Virus record (IMG/VR): IMGVR_UViG_3300025132_000227
Location: 1 to 27,212 of that record
Length of the DNA: 27,212 nucleotides
Reading direction: 5' to 3' (one strand)
Source: a virus
The notes below the pieces were generated by a model. The model worked only from the letters and a program-made list of their open reading frames with translations, ran no database searches and was not told the DNA's origin. Both the position numbers and the translations under genes were made by a program. Below, one piece after another: positions 15,517-23,814 of the stretch (the first letter of the stretch is position 1; each line of letters starts with the position of its first letter).

Positions 15517-17682
15517 ATGAAAACTTTAGAACAAATATTAAAAGAATTAAAACAAAGAAGTCCTTCCCAAGAAACGATGGAACAATTGGGTCAGATGATA
15601 TATGAAATCTTAAACCAATCTGATAAAGTTGCAGGAATCGACGCAAACAAGTTCGACTCGTCAGAACTTGCCAAAAGAATCGAAGATCAAATTAAATTAC
15701 TAAAAGAAGAGAAAGGCATGTTGGATGGGTTTCTCGATGTTGATGATGAAATACAAAAGATAAACAAAGACGCACTTGAGATTTTCAGAGAAAGAATATC
15801 TCTTCTTTATGATCAAGGAAAAATTAATTCTGAAGAAGCTCGCCTAGCAAAAGAAAATTTTAAAAAGTTTCTAGAAGTTGTTAAGCAACAAGAGAGATAT
15901 AATTTAGGATTGAAAAAAGGCAACGAAATGGCAAAAGCCTTACTGCAAACAACGCTAGGACTATCTACTGAGTGGGCATTTTTAGGCGGTAAAGGTGGCG
16001 CAGGTGGATTGTGGAAGGGAATATCTAAGGGGATATCTCAATCCTTAACGATCACCAACATACTTGCAAGCACTGTACAGAAGGTGGTTGAACGAGCGTT
16101 TCAGTTTGATAAACTACAAGCAGATCTATTTAGCAAAACTGGTATAAGAAGAGAGAACTTGAATATTGAAGAGATGGCATCTAACTTAAAGGGCATGTCT
16201 TCCGACTACGAGAAAACTTTTAAAGAAGGACTTCAGACACTTGCGCAAAATTATAGGTCCTTTTCCGATCTAAGTCAGGATCAGATTAAGCAAATGGGAG
16301 ACCTTATGGCCATCTCTGACAAGAGAGGAGTTGCAGGTAATACAATGGCGGAGTCTTTTATTACGTTAAATAAGGCGATTGGATTAACGGTCCCCCAGGC
16401 AAGAGATGTACTAGAAAAGCAATTAGCAATAGCAGATGCCTCTACTCGACCTCCAAATGAGGTTATAAAGGATTTTCAGTTAGGCGTTAATATGTTGGCT
16501 AGGTTTGGTAATGAAAGTGTTTCTATAGTTGATGAGATGAGAATTGATGCTAACAAAGCAAATGTCGAGTTGAGAACCATGCTTGGCATTGCAGAGAAGG
16601 CAGATACTTTCGAAGGCGCTGCACAGATGGCGCAATCCTTTAACGTTGCTGTCGCTGGCCCATTTGGTGCCGCTTTGTTGAACCCTCTCGAACTAATGTC
16701 AGCATCGATGGAAGATAAGGTCCGCATAATCAGAGAAAAAATGGGAGGTAGAGTTGTTGCGCTTTCCCCAAGAGTTCTTAGAGAATTATCAAAATCACTC
16801 GGAGTTCCAGAGAACGAATTGTTAAGCATATTTAGAGTATCTGGAGACGAGATTGGCACAAAGAACGATCAGATAAAAGGCGCAGTTACTAGCATTAAAG
16901 AACAAAAAGAGTTAATCCGCCAAAACCAGAAAATGCAAGAAAAGTTTATGGCGACTATGGTCAAGTTTGCAGATACCGTACTAAATAAAATAGGCGGAGC
17001 AGATGGGTTAATAAGTCTTGCAGAAAAGTTTGTTGATGTTGTTGATTTCATTGCTGAGAACATTGGTAAAATTGCTTTAATATTGGGAATATTTAAGGGA
17101 TTTAGTATGCTTGCTTCGTTTAGGGGCGCCACTCCCGCAAATCCGATGTTTACGAGACCTATTACTGGCGCTATTCCAGGACTCGGCAAAGTGGGCACAC
17201 TTGGCAAGGCACTCCTTATCACTGGCGCTGCTGCAACGACGGGTTTCATCGCTTCCGCAACGAGAGATCCAGTAACACCAGGTGAGACTGCCACCACAGG
17301 TAACACCAATCAGCAAGGCACAGTAAAATTTAGTGGACCAGGGCCCTCCGTACCGCCCAAGACCGCAAACGCAACAGGTCCAACAGCGAATCTTACTAAC
17401 GACGGCCGCCTGGGTGGTGGTGCTAAAATGGTCAGAGCGTCAGGGGGTAAATTACCCCAAATGGTAACATCAAAATATGTAGTTCCAGATCTAAACATGG
17501 TTCACGAAAAAGATAAGATGTATTTTGCTAAAGACGATGGACCCCTCAATAAGATGATTCAAGAAGCGCGTACCAAGCTTGCGCAGAAGAGTAAAATGTT
17601 TGATGAAAATGCCTCCAAAGTCATAAGTATAGATAGGGGTGATTTTAGGAGACTAATAGAAGATGCTCTTGGAGGACTATAG
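15517..17682 (+). CDS. Tape-measure-like tail protein 2 (721 aa)
   Basis: A tandem paralogue of the preceding protein. It has a charged coiled-coil N-terminus (1-130), then LLQTTLGLSTEW at 142-153, almost the same position as in protein 1, then a Gly-rich stretch and an F.KLQADLFSKTG segment matching its neighbour's LDETRSELFTTTG. Hydrophobic segments lie at about 509-535 (GKIALILGIFKGFSMLASF) and 564-581 (LLITGAAATTGFIASA), followed by a Gly/Pro/Thr-rich linker (585-640) and a charged C-terminal ~80 residues. It lacks the second large hydrophobic block of protein 1. The ATG at 15517 is well placed after agggag. Its stop codon overlaps the GTG start of the next gene by one base, suggesting translational coupling. 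It may be a second tape measure, a partner in a mixed bundle, or a hub protein derived from one. Confidence 0.55.
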   Translation: MKTLEQILKELKQRSPSQETMEQLGQMIYEILNQSDKVAGIDANKFDSSELAKRIEDQIKLLKEEKGMLDGFLDVDDEIQKINKDALEIFRERISLLYDQGKINSEEARLAKENFKKFLEVVKQQERYNLGLKKGNEMAKALLQTTLGLSTEWAFLGGKGGAGGLWKGISKGISQSLTITNILASTVQKVVERAFQFDKLQADLFSKTGIRRENLNIEEMASNLKGMSSDYEKTFKEGLQTLAQNYRSFSDLSQDQIKQMGDLMAISDKRGVAGNTMAESFITLNKAIGLTVPQARDVLEKQLAIADASTRPPNEVIKDFQLGVNMLARFGNESVSIVDEMRIDANKANVELRTMLGIAEKADTFEGAAQMAQSFNVAVAGPFGAALLNPLELMSASMEDKVRIIREKMGGRVVALSPRVLRELSKSLGVPENELLSIFRVSGDEIGTKNDQIKGAVTSIKEQKELIRQNQKMQEKFMATMVKFADTVLNKIGGADGLISLAEKFVDVVDFIAENIGKIALILGIFKGFSMLASFRGATPANPMFTRPITGAIPGLGKVGTLGKALLITGAAATTGFIASATRDPVTPGETATTGNTNQQGTVKFSGPGPSVPPKTANATGPTANLTNDGRLGGGAKMVRASGGKLPQMVTSKYVVPDLNMVHEKDKMYFAKDDGPLNKMIQEARTKLAQKSKMFDENASKVISIDRGDFRRLIEDALGGL

Positions 17683-18503
17683 TGGGATTCAAAAAACTAA
17701 CATCGAGTGATGTCGATCCAGTACAATCAGCGATGGAGGCGCAAGGATATTTAATAGAAATTGCGCATATTGGTTCTGGCAAGACGGCTACGTTTCCTGC
17801 TTGGTTAACAGACTACGCCGATAACTACACCAGCGAGTGGAAATCCGAAAGAATTTTTGGTAGAAATGATCCGATTGGATCTTTCGTGGGGGTATCTAGA
17901 AAAATAAGTGTTAGTTTGGAAATTCCATCTTTTAGTGTCCAGGAGGCAAAAAATAACCTTCATCAAGTTGAACATCTAATGGCAAATCTTTATCCCTCTT
18001 ACAAGCCACGCGGTGGCGTAGATGTTCTAGAGGCATACCCTCTCGTAAAGGTTAGGTTTTCCAATTTGATTAAAAAAACTGGAGCAAAAGCCGACGGTGA
18101 TGTTGCGGGAGGTTTGACAGGTTGGATAGAAAATGTTTCATACTCACCAGATTTAGAAGCGGGATTTCATCACCCTCCAGGAGGATCGGAATCCACCACC
18201 ACGAGTGCCTCTGGTGGCGAATATGAAGGCGCAACCAGTCACACGTTTTACCCTAAAATGATTAACGTTTCTTTTTCTTTAAGCGTCGTGCATGAACATA
18301 CATTAGGGTGGACGGGCCCAAAATGGTTGGGCCCAGGCAATAAGCACAATTACACAGGTATTGCATTGAGTTCAGATGAAAAACATGACGCATCGGTGTC
18401 TCCTGGTGCATCACGAGTTAGTAGACTTGGAGAAGAAGATCGAGATACAGTCACTAAAAATTTTACAAAGAACGTTAAAAACGTCTTAGCACCAGGGGTA
18501 TAG
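17682..18503 (+). CDS. Tube-cap / baseplate-tube junction protein, gp48/gp54-like
   Basis: Starts at GTG 17682, overlapping the previous TAG by one base, with ggagg 6 bases upstream. Visible pattern: FPAWLTDYADNY...W (38-53), IFGRNDPIGSF (58-68), a strand-rich SRKISVSLEIPSF, a helix with NNLHQVEHLMANLYPSY (91-107), PLVKVRFSNLI (120-130), GLTGWIENVSYSPD (144-157), then a Gly/Ser/Thr loop (166-185) and YPKMINVSFSLSVVHEHTLGW (190-210). The beta pattern resembles tail-tube-like folds such as T4 gp48/gp54, which join baseplate to tube, and the position after the tape measure and before gp53 fits. The assignment rests on context and fold impression, so it could be another tube-related baseplate protein. 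Confidence 0.5.
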   Translation: MGFKKLTSSDVDPVQSAMEAQGYLIEIAHIGSGKTATFPAWLTDYADNYTSEWKSERIFGRNDPIGSFVGVSRKISVSLEIPSFSVQEAKNNLHQVEHLMANLYPSYKPRGGVDVLEAYPLVKVRFSNLIKKTGAKADGDVAGGLTGWIENVSYSPDLEAGFHHPPGGSESTTTSASGGEYEGATSHTFYPKMINVSFSLSVVHEHTLGWTGPKWLGPGNKHNYTGIALSSDEKHDASVSPGASRVSRLGEEDRDTVTKNFTKNVKNVLAPGV

Positions 18504-18508
18504 AAGAT

Positions 18509-18859
18509 ATGTCAAGATACACACAAAGAGCAGAGTTGATTAACTCTTCTAGGCAATACGCACATAAATTACGAGAACTAAATGTAAAAAATATCACTCA
18601 CTTTGTCACACCAAAATTTGGTAAAATATCCCAAGAAATGGTAGACATGGTTGAATCTGACTTAGTTCGTTGGGGAGTGCAAACAAAGTTTTATAAGTTA
18701 GCGCACGAATATTATGGTGATTCAAAGTTATGGTGGGTGATTGCATTTTTTAATAACATGCCGACAGACTTTCATGCTAAGATCGGAGATGTAATTTTGG
18801 TTCCAAGAAATTGGCAAGATGTTTATAATTTAGTAGCAGACCCAAGTGCAGAGGAGTAG
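18509..18859 (+). CDS. gp53: Baseplate wedge protein, gp53/LysM-like
   Basis: A 116-residue protein. The N-terminal half is polar (INSSRQYAHKLRELN, HFVTPKFGKIS). Residues about 60-101 have the pattern FYKLAHEYYGDSKLWWVIAFFN...IGDVILVP, which matches the LysM-like part of phage baseplate proteins such as T4 gp53 (a wedge protein that helps close the baseplate ring). The YYGD..LWW.IA..N core and the terminal G..(I/L)..P are the main evidence. The gene starts 5 bases after the preceding stop and is followed 2 bases after its own stop by the next gene, so it is part of the same message. An alternative is a gp25/LysM baseplate protein of Mu/P2 type, but the shape fits gp53 best. Confidence 0.65.
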   Translation: MSRYTQRAELINSSRQYAHKLRELNVKNITHFVTPKFGKISQEMVDMVESDLVRWGVQTKFYKLAHEYYGDSKLWWVIAFFNNMPTDFHAKIGDVILVPRNWQDVYNLVADPSAEE

Positions 18860-18861
18860 TC

Positions 18862-21522
18862 ATGAGTGCCACCGAGGACAGAATTGTTCAAAAAATTAAA
18901 GCGAACTTTAAAAAATATGCCGCTAACTTTAGTGATCAGTTGGTTTTAAATTTTCATATGGCGGATGTGGTTCCTCAAGCGTTTAACGGATCGCCCCGAC
19001 TTTATGAAGCAAGTTCTAAACTTGGTTTTGTAAAACAGTTAGGTAGAAAGGAAGGCAAAAAAAATGGAGATCCCTTACAAAATCCACCTTACTTTTTTTA
19101 CCCTTGCTACCCGCCCTCGGAATTAACAACACTTTTTTCTCCAAACAACAGCCCCGAGGTTTTCAACAGGTTTAACAACGCACAGGTTGCTTCTTTAACA
19201 CCTCTAATTGAACTATTTCTTTATAACCAACGAACGGCTAAATACTTTCCAATACCACTACAAAACATACACAATGAAATCAGCATCCTGTCTAACGTTA
19301 ATAGACTGTACGGATTCTTGGGTGTAAAGGAAATTGTTATAGACCTCAAGGGCGATAGTTTTGAAACGAGAAAGAAAGACATTGACATTGCAATAACTTA
19401 TTACGGAAATAATTTAAGTGTCTTTGATGTCAATGAAAAAGATTATCTACCGTTGATACATCCATTTTATCAAAACAAGGGATCAAGTTATGAACTCTAC
19501 CTAAGAACGGGATGGAACGACCCAACGCCCACCACCCAGGAACTACTTTTCTCGGGCAACGGCGACGCAGGAAAAGTTGCAGCTATCAAAGCGCAAAAAC
19601 TACTTTATAAACTACAGTACACAAAACATTCGTTTGCGTTTAATGAGGATGGGTCGTTCATCCTGGAGGTTAATTATGCATCGAGTATTGAAGAAAATCT
19701 TGAGGATATAAATTATGTGGAAAACACCTCTGCTGATATAAAAGAGATGTACCCCATAGTTGGAAACCCGCAACCTCTTCCCGTACAGCAGCAATCACAA
19801 ATTTCGGATTTTATTTCAGAAAATCACGCAGGTGCTTCCGATGCCGAAAAGGAAAGAATCTATAACTATTTTGCGCAAGACCCCAAGACTGTGTCGAAAA
19901 AGATAAAGGACAAGAGATCATCTACCGCCGATAGAAATAAAAAGTTTTTATACGACATGCTTTATGTTATAAGAAAAAACAAGTGTGCCTACACTTGCAT
20001 AGCAAAAAAATCTTACCTAAGAGCAGAAATGTTTAGAAGAGCGCTCAATACCGTAAGTTGGTCTGACCCTGCACCGAAACCTCAACAAACCCAGGGGTCC
20101 AACCAAAGTTCAGATTACATAGACAAAGAAAGACTCAGGATGGTGATGGCTCAAGAAACAGGGTTGATTAAACCACGGACAGTCACAAGAGATGGTGATG
20201 GAAACGTAACAGCGCAGTCTACAGAAAAGAAATACTATCAAGAAGATGCCATCATTAAAACTGTGAACCAGGAAACCGCAGAGTTAGATAGAACGTTCAG
20301 AGGCACGATACCTACGAATGGGAACGACTTAGAGTTGACTATCTCTAGGTACCCTAACTCGACTGATGGCAATGGAATCCCCGTTGAAGCTACTAACTAT
20401 ACTCGTGAAAACCACCTAGCAAATTTAGATCCAGGATATAAACTGCCTCATTTTATTCACGCCAACTCTGCGTATCCAAATCCTGTAGTGCACCATATTT
20501 TTGAATTTTATAGACTTGGCGACATACTTAACGCGTTCTTGGCAACATGTCCATCGACAAACACTTTAAGAGAAGTCGAAATAGTGCTCGGACCAATTAA
20601 TATAACACCAGATAGTCTTTGCGGTTATTACTTTAATTCTAATGCTGGAGACGTAAATAAAGACCCAGAAACTAATGGAATTACAGACCTCAGAGAGAAA
20701 ACAAACTTGGGTAATCCCAAAAGTGACACAAGGAAAAACCCTTTAGTAGCACTCAATGCTGCCGCATCCGATCTTAACAATTCCATATCACTTTATGATA
20801 TACCTATAAGTTACCAGATGTTACAGAGGGTAGTTGTAGAAACGTTTGCCAAGTCTACGATGAGCAGGTTAACGTATTTTGAATTTTTCAACGCTTTGAT
20901 GAATCTTGTAGTTAGACCTTTTTACTTACAAGGAGACCCTGTCTTAACAAATGTTAACCACAAGGGCGTTGTTAAAACTTATCAAAAAGTTCTTAGCACA
21001 AGTGCAAAATATGATGGTTTTTTCAGTATGAGTCACTTAAAAAAACAGTTTAATCCAATTAATTTAAAAGACCCTGGAGACACAAAAGCAATTCATATAA
21101 CAATGTGTGGTCCAGCGACAACAAGTACTAAACAAAAAATCGATACTTATAGGGTGGGATCTGCAGGTAGTTTAATTAAAAAGGTACAATTTCAGCAAAC
21201 GAACTTGGGAGTTCAAAGAGCCCGCAGTCAGGACAATGCAGCCGCAGCCTATAGAGACGGAAATTCAGAAATTGTTCCACAACTCTACAACGTGACAATG
21301 GATTTGGTTGGAAATTTAAATTTTTATCCAGGATACGTTTTTGATTTAAGACCAACAATTGTTGGCATGGGTGAAAAAAACCAAGATCAAATATTCAAAA
21401 CTTTAGGCATTCATGGTAGATATTTTACAACAGCGGTGGTACACAACATAGGATTGAGTGGATTTACAACTAAAATAACCAAAGCATACAATTTTGCAAA
21501 AGGAGACCCAGCAGGAACATGA
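18862..21522 (+). CDS. Large baseplate/virion structural protein (886 aa)
   Basis: ATG 18862, with a gcagaggag ribosome site inside the end of the gp53-like gene. No catalytic domain is evident. The first ~280 residues are mixed alpha/beta with Asn/Tyr/Phe-rich loops. A Gln/Ser-rich linker lies at about 305-320, and a charged helical region follows (325-390). From about 545 come FYRLGDILNAFL, VEIVLGPINI, ISLYDIPISYQMLQR (about 640-655) and a long helix with FFNALMNLVVRPF. The C-terminus (about 805-886) has NVTMDLVGNLNFYPGYVFDL and the ending GFTTKITKAYNF, resembling the beta domains of hub proteins that contact the tail tip. I recall similar large 'structural proteins' from marine phages. A baseplate hub or arm role is likely from position. 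Its stop overlaps the next start (ATGA). Confidence 0.55.
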   Translation: MSATEDRIVQKIKANFKKYAANFSDQLVLNFHMADVVPQAFNGSPRLYEASSKLGFVKQLGRKEGKKNGDPLQNPPYFFYPCYPPSELTTLFSPNNSPEVFNRFNNAQVASLTPLIELFLYNQRTAKYFPIPLQNIHNEISILSNVNRLYGFLGVKEIVIDLKGDSFETRKKDIDIAITYYGNNLSVFDVNEKDYLPLIHPFYQNKGSSYELYLRTGWNDPTPTTQELLFSGNGDAGKVAAIKAQKLLYKLQYTKHSFAFNEDGSFILEVNYASSIEENLEDINYVENTSADIKEMYPIVGNPQPLPVQQQSQISDFISENHAGASDAEKERIYNYFAQDPKTVSKKIKDKRSSTADRNKKFLYDMLYVIRKNKCAYTCIAKKSYLRAEMFRRALNTVSWSDPAPKPQQTQGSNQSSDYIDKERLRMVMAQETGLIKPRTVTRDGDGNVTAQSTEKKYYQEDAIIKTVNQETAELDRTFRGTIPTNGNDLELTISRYPNSTDGNGIPVEATNYTRENHLANLDPGYKLPHFIHANSAYPNPVVHHIFEFYRLGDILNAFLATCPSTNTLREVEIVLGPINITPDSLCGYYFNSNAGDVNKDPETNGITDLREKTNLGNPKSDTRKNPLVALNAAASDLNNSISLYDIPISYQMLQRVVVETFAKSTMSRLTYFEFFNALMNLVVRPFYLQGDPVLTNVNHKGVVKTYQKVLSTSAKYDGFFSMSHLKKQFNPINLKDPGDTKAIHITMCGPATTSTKQKIDTYRVGSAGSLIKKVQFQQTNLGVQRARSQDNAAAAYRDGNSEIVPQLYNVTMDLVGNLNFYPGYVFDLRPTIVGMGEKNQDQIFKTLGIHGRYFTTAVVHNIGLSGFTTKITKAYNFAKGDPAGT

Positions 21523-22718
21523 GTACTTATTTGTTTAACCAAAGACAATCTTACAATTTAAGAACTTCTGATACTCCTATTGCTAGTTTTGACAATTGGA
21601 ATTCGAAGCAATTTTTTTATGGTAAGTTTAACAAGTTTGATAGATCGATTGCACCGCTTGACAGGGCAGGTATCAAGACGACGTTCGAAAGTGATGCTGT
21701 CGCTTTAGACTTTGTTGTAGATGCTTTTAACGACATGAGTGATTTTTACGCATCTACAGTAAATCAACCGCTTAATGACGTAAGAATGCAACTTTTCGCA
21801 GGACAAAGAATTTTAAGAGCAGCTAGGGGATATATTAGACCTGTCGATCTGTACAAGGAAAGGTTAGAATCAATTAAAAGTGAGTTTCTTGAGAACTATG
21901 TTTTTAACACGGGTGTAAAAACATTTGAACACTTCTTAAGTAGATTTGATGAATTTGCAAGAGATTATGCGCCACACGTACCGATGCTCTACTCTTCGTT
22001 TGTAGGATCTTCAGGGTGCCCGATTCACTGTACAGGGTTGGTTCTTGAGACAAGGTTTGATCCGCACAACGACTTGCAGTCAAAAGAAGTTTTCCTCAAC
22101 AATCCTGATTTAGACTTTTATTATGAGATGGCTAAGAAGTTTGGATTTGTTGTTGCAAGGCATGCACCGTGGTGTTTTGTGGCGAACATACAGTCCAAAG
22201 AGATGCATGAGTATGCTAAATTTTACGATATCTCTAAAATTCAGGACATTCCAGATGAATATTATTACGAATGCAAGGACTTTGATATTGACTTGCTGAG
22301 AGAATTTTTGTATAATTGCTATAAAGAAATAGAAACAAGGGAATATGTCGAAACCGTGAAAAGAATTTGCCACAATAAAACCGTAGTAGAAAATGTGTTG
22401 CGAGAACCCATTAATTTACAACAAGAAATTTCTAACTTTGATAATTCAAGGTGGTTCCCCATATACATGAAGGTTCTGATTTATCAAAATCAATTAAAAA
22501 TTAGCAAAGTTACTGAAAAGTCCTTGTTGAAGGAGTTCTCTACTGTTTATAAAGATTTTGGATTTGAAATAGCATATAACTACGCAGAAGATAGATTATC
22601 GCAGTTTCCGACTGGGTTCACCAAGAATCCACAAGTGTCATCTGTATCACCATCCGTCCAAAACCAACAAGACATTGGCATGCCCGAAGGGAGTGGTGGT
22701 GTATTTTCAGGTTATTGA
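21519..22718 (+). CDS. Unrecognised 399-aa protein at end of tail run
   Basis: Starts in an ATGA overlap with the preceding stop, and an aaaggaga ribosome site lies about 11 bases upstream. The protein is soluble and mainly alpha/beta, rich in Phe/Tyr/Asn. A notable segment is FVGSSGCPIHCTGL (about 166-180) followed by LETRFDP. Another is KKFGFVVARHAPWCFVANI (about 206-224), a 'GF.(V)...APW..VA' pattern I associate with conserved hypothetical proteins of large marine phages. The last ~40 residues are Pro/Ser/Gln-rich and flexible. Six or more cysteines could suggest metal binding, but there is no clear zinc motif. The polymerase-like gene begins inside its last codons. Function is unknown; a virion or baseplate role is suggested only by its neighbours. 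Confidence 0.55.
   Translation: MSTYLFNQRQSYNLRTSDTPIASFDNWNSKQFFYGKFNKFDRSIAPLDRAGIKTTFESDAVALDFVVDAFNDMSDFYASTVNQPLNDVRMQLFAGQRILRAARGYIRPVDLYKERLESIKSEFLENYVFNTGVKTFEHFLSRFDEFARDYAPHVPMLYSSFVGSSGCPIHCTGLVLETRFDPHNDLQSKEVFLNNPDLDFYYEMAKKFGFVVARHAPWCFVANIQSKEMHEYAKFYDISKIQDIPDEYYYECKDFDIDLLREFLYNCYKEIETREYVETVKRICHNKTVVENVLREPINLQQEISNFDNSRWFPIYMKVLIYQNQLKISKVTEKSLLKEFSTVYKDFGFEIAYNYAEDRLSQFPTGFTKNPQVSSVSPSVQNQQDIGMPEGSGGVFSGY
22688..22693 (+). promoter_or_regulatory. Ribosome site deciding the polymerase start
   Basis: agggag at 22688-22693 is 5 bases before GTG 22699 and lies downstream of the alternative TTG 22675. It favours a GTG start 24 bases inside the longest open frame, giving a 371-residue protein. 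Confidence 0.5.
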
Positions 22719-23814
22719 TAGCAATCAAATATGTAAGAAAGTATTTATAGATAAAGATTTTGTAGATTTTTCTACAGAATTGAATTTATCTAGAACTTGG
22801 AAGCATTCTCTCCATCTTGAGGGTTTGTGTGATGTAGAGTACGCTTACTTGTATGGCGACGGCACTGTAGAATCTGTCTGTCCAAAGTACATGCTAGAGA
22901 GTTGGAACATTGCTCACACGAGAGTTGCGAATATTTTTAAGAGCGTCTTGCACGCTCAGTGTGACTTTGACAATTCTTGCATTTACGATTACGTGCCGTA
23001 TAATTTTTTAGTTAAATTTTTAAATGTCAAGCAAAGTGTAATCCAATATGCTTTTGAGGACATGAAGAGACCCGACCACTATGGTATTCTCAAAAAGGCG
23101 CACATCCTAACTGAAGAGATGAATTCAAACAAAAACTTATATGATGGAAAAAGGCAAAATACAAATTACAATATATTTGGAACAAAGACTGGTAGACTGT
23201 CAAACAGGAGAGCGTCAATACCTATTCTCACGATGAAGAGGGAAGACAGGCAGTTATTGAAACCTTCAAACGATCTTTTTGTGGAGTTTGACTTTAATGC
23301 TGCGGAACTAAGAACTCTCCTTGCTTTGTCTGGCAAGGAGCAGCCACAGATTGATATTCATAGTTGGACTATCGAGCAGGATGGGCAAAACTTGTCAAGA
23401 GAAGAAATGAAGAAGCGTGTCTTTGCTTGGTTATATAACCCTGTAGCGCGAGATTTGATGTTAGAGCGCCTTTACAATAGAGATTGGGTAAAGGGCAACT
23501 TTTGGGACGGAAACGCTGTTAGAACGCCCTTTATGCGTAAAATTGAAATAGACGATAGGCGCGCCTTAAATTACGTTGTGCAGAGCACGAGTAGTGACGT
23601 GTGCATCGAACAGGCATTTAAGTTAAGGCAGTTTTTTAAAAATAAAAGAACGAAAGTTTGTTATTTATTGCACGATTCTGTTATACTAGACTTTGCAAAA
23701 GAAGATCGACACTTGTTTCTTGAAGCGAGAAGAATATTTGCTAAAACTAGATTTGGTGAATACGTCGTTAATTCTTCTATCGGAAAGAATTTTGGCATGA
23801 TGAAGGCAGTGTAA
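22699..23814 (+). CDS. Compact family-A DNA polymerase-like protein
   Basis: Template-directed DNA synthesis domain of the Pol I type, without visible 3'-5' or 5'-3' exonuclease domains. Numbering from the longest frame (TTG 22675, 379 aa; subtract 8 for the preferred GTG 22699): TGRLS at 172-176; motif A DFNAAELR at 206-213 with the metal-binding Asp 206; DIHS 227-230; motif B (O helix) R242-x3-K246-x3-F250-x3-Y254, exactly the Pol I spacing; a NYVVQSTSSD segment (299-308) matching the N-P-x-QGT-AAD block; motif C HDS at 333-335. Oddities: the Gly after the O-helix Tyr is Asn, the second acidic residue of motif C is Ser as in T7-type RNA polymerases, and only 80 residues separate Y254 from D334 against about 116 in E. 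coli Pol I. It overlaps the tail-region gene upstream and, by one base, the tubulin-like gene downstream. Whether it is the replicase or an accessory enzyme is unknown. Confidence 0.85.
   Translation: MYFQVIDSNQICKKVFIDKDFVDFSTELNLSRTWKHSLHLEGLCDVEYAYLYGDGTVESVCPKYMLESWNIAHTRVANIFKSVLHAQCDFDNSCIYDYVPYNFLVKFLNVKQSVIQYAFEDMKRPDHYGILKKAHILTEEMNSNKNLYDGKRQNTNYNIFGTKTGRLSNRRASIPILTMKREDRQLLKPSNDLFVEFDFNAAELRTLLALSGKEQPQIDIHSWTIEQDGQNLSREEMKKRVFAWLYNPVARDLMLERLYNRDWVKGNFWDGNAVRTPFMRKIEIDDRRALNYVVQSTSSDVCIEQAFKLRQFFKNKRTKVCYLLHDSVILDFAKEDRHLFLEARRIFAKTRFGEYVVNSSIGKNFGMMKAV

Noticed and set aside
17682-18503. GSGKT at residues 31-35 of the tube-cap-like protein as an ATP-binding P-loop
   Set aside because: The Gly required four residues before GKT is missing, no Walker B follows, and the rest of the protein is beta-structured tail material.
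22675-22698. TTG 22675 as start of the polymerase-like gene
   Set aside because: No ribosome site precedes it, while agggag is well placed for GTG 22699.
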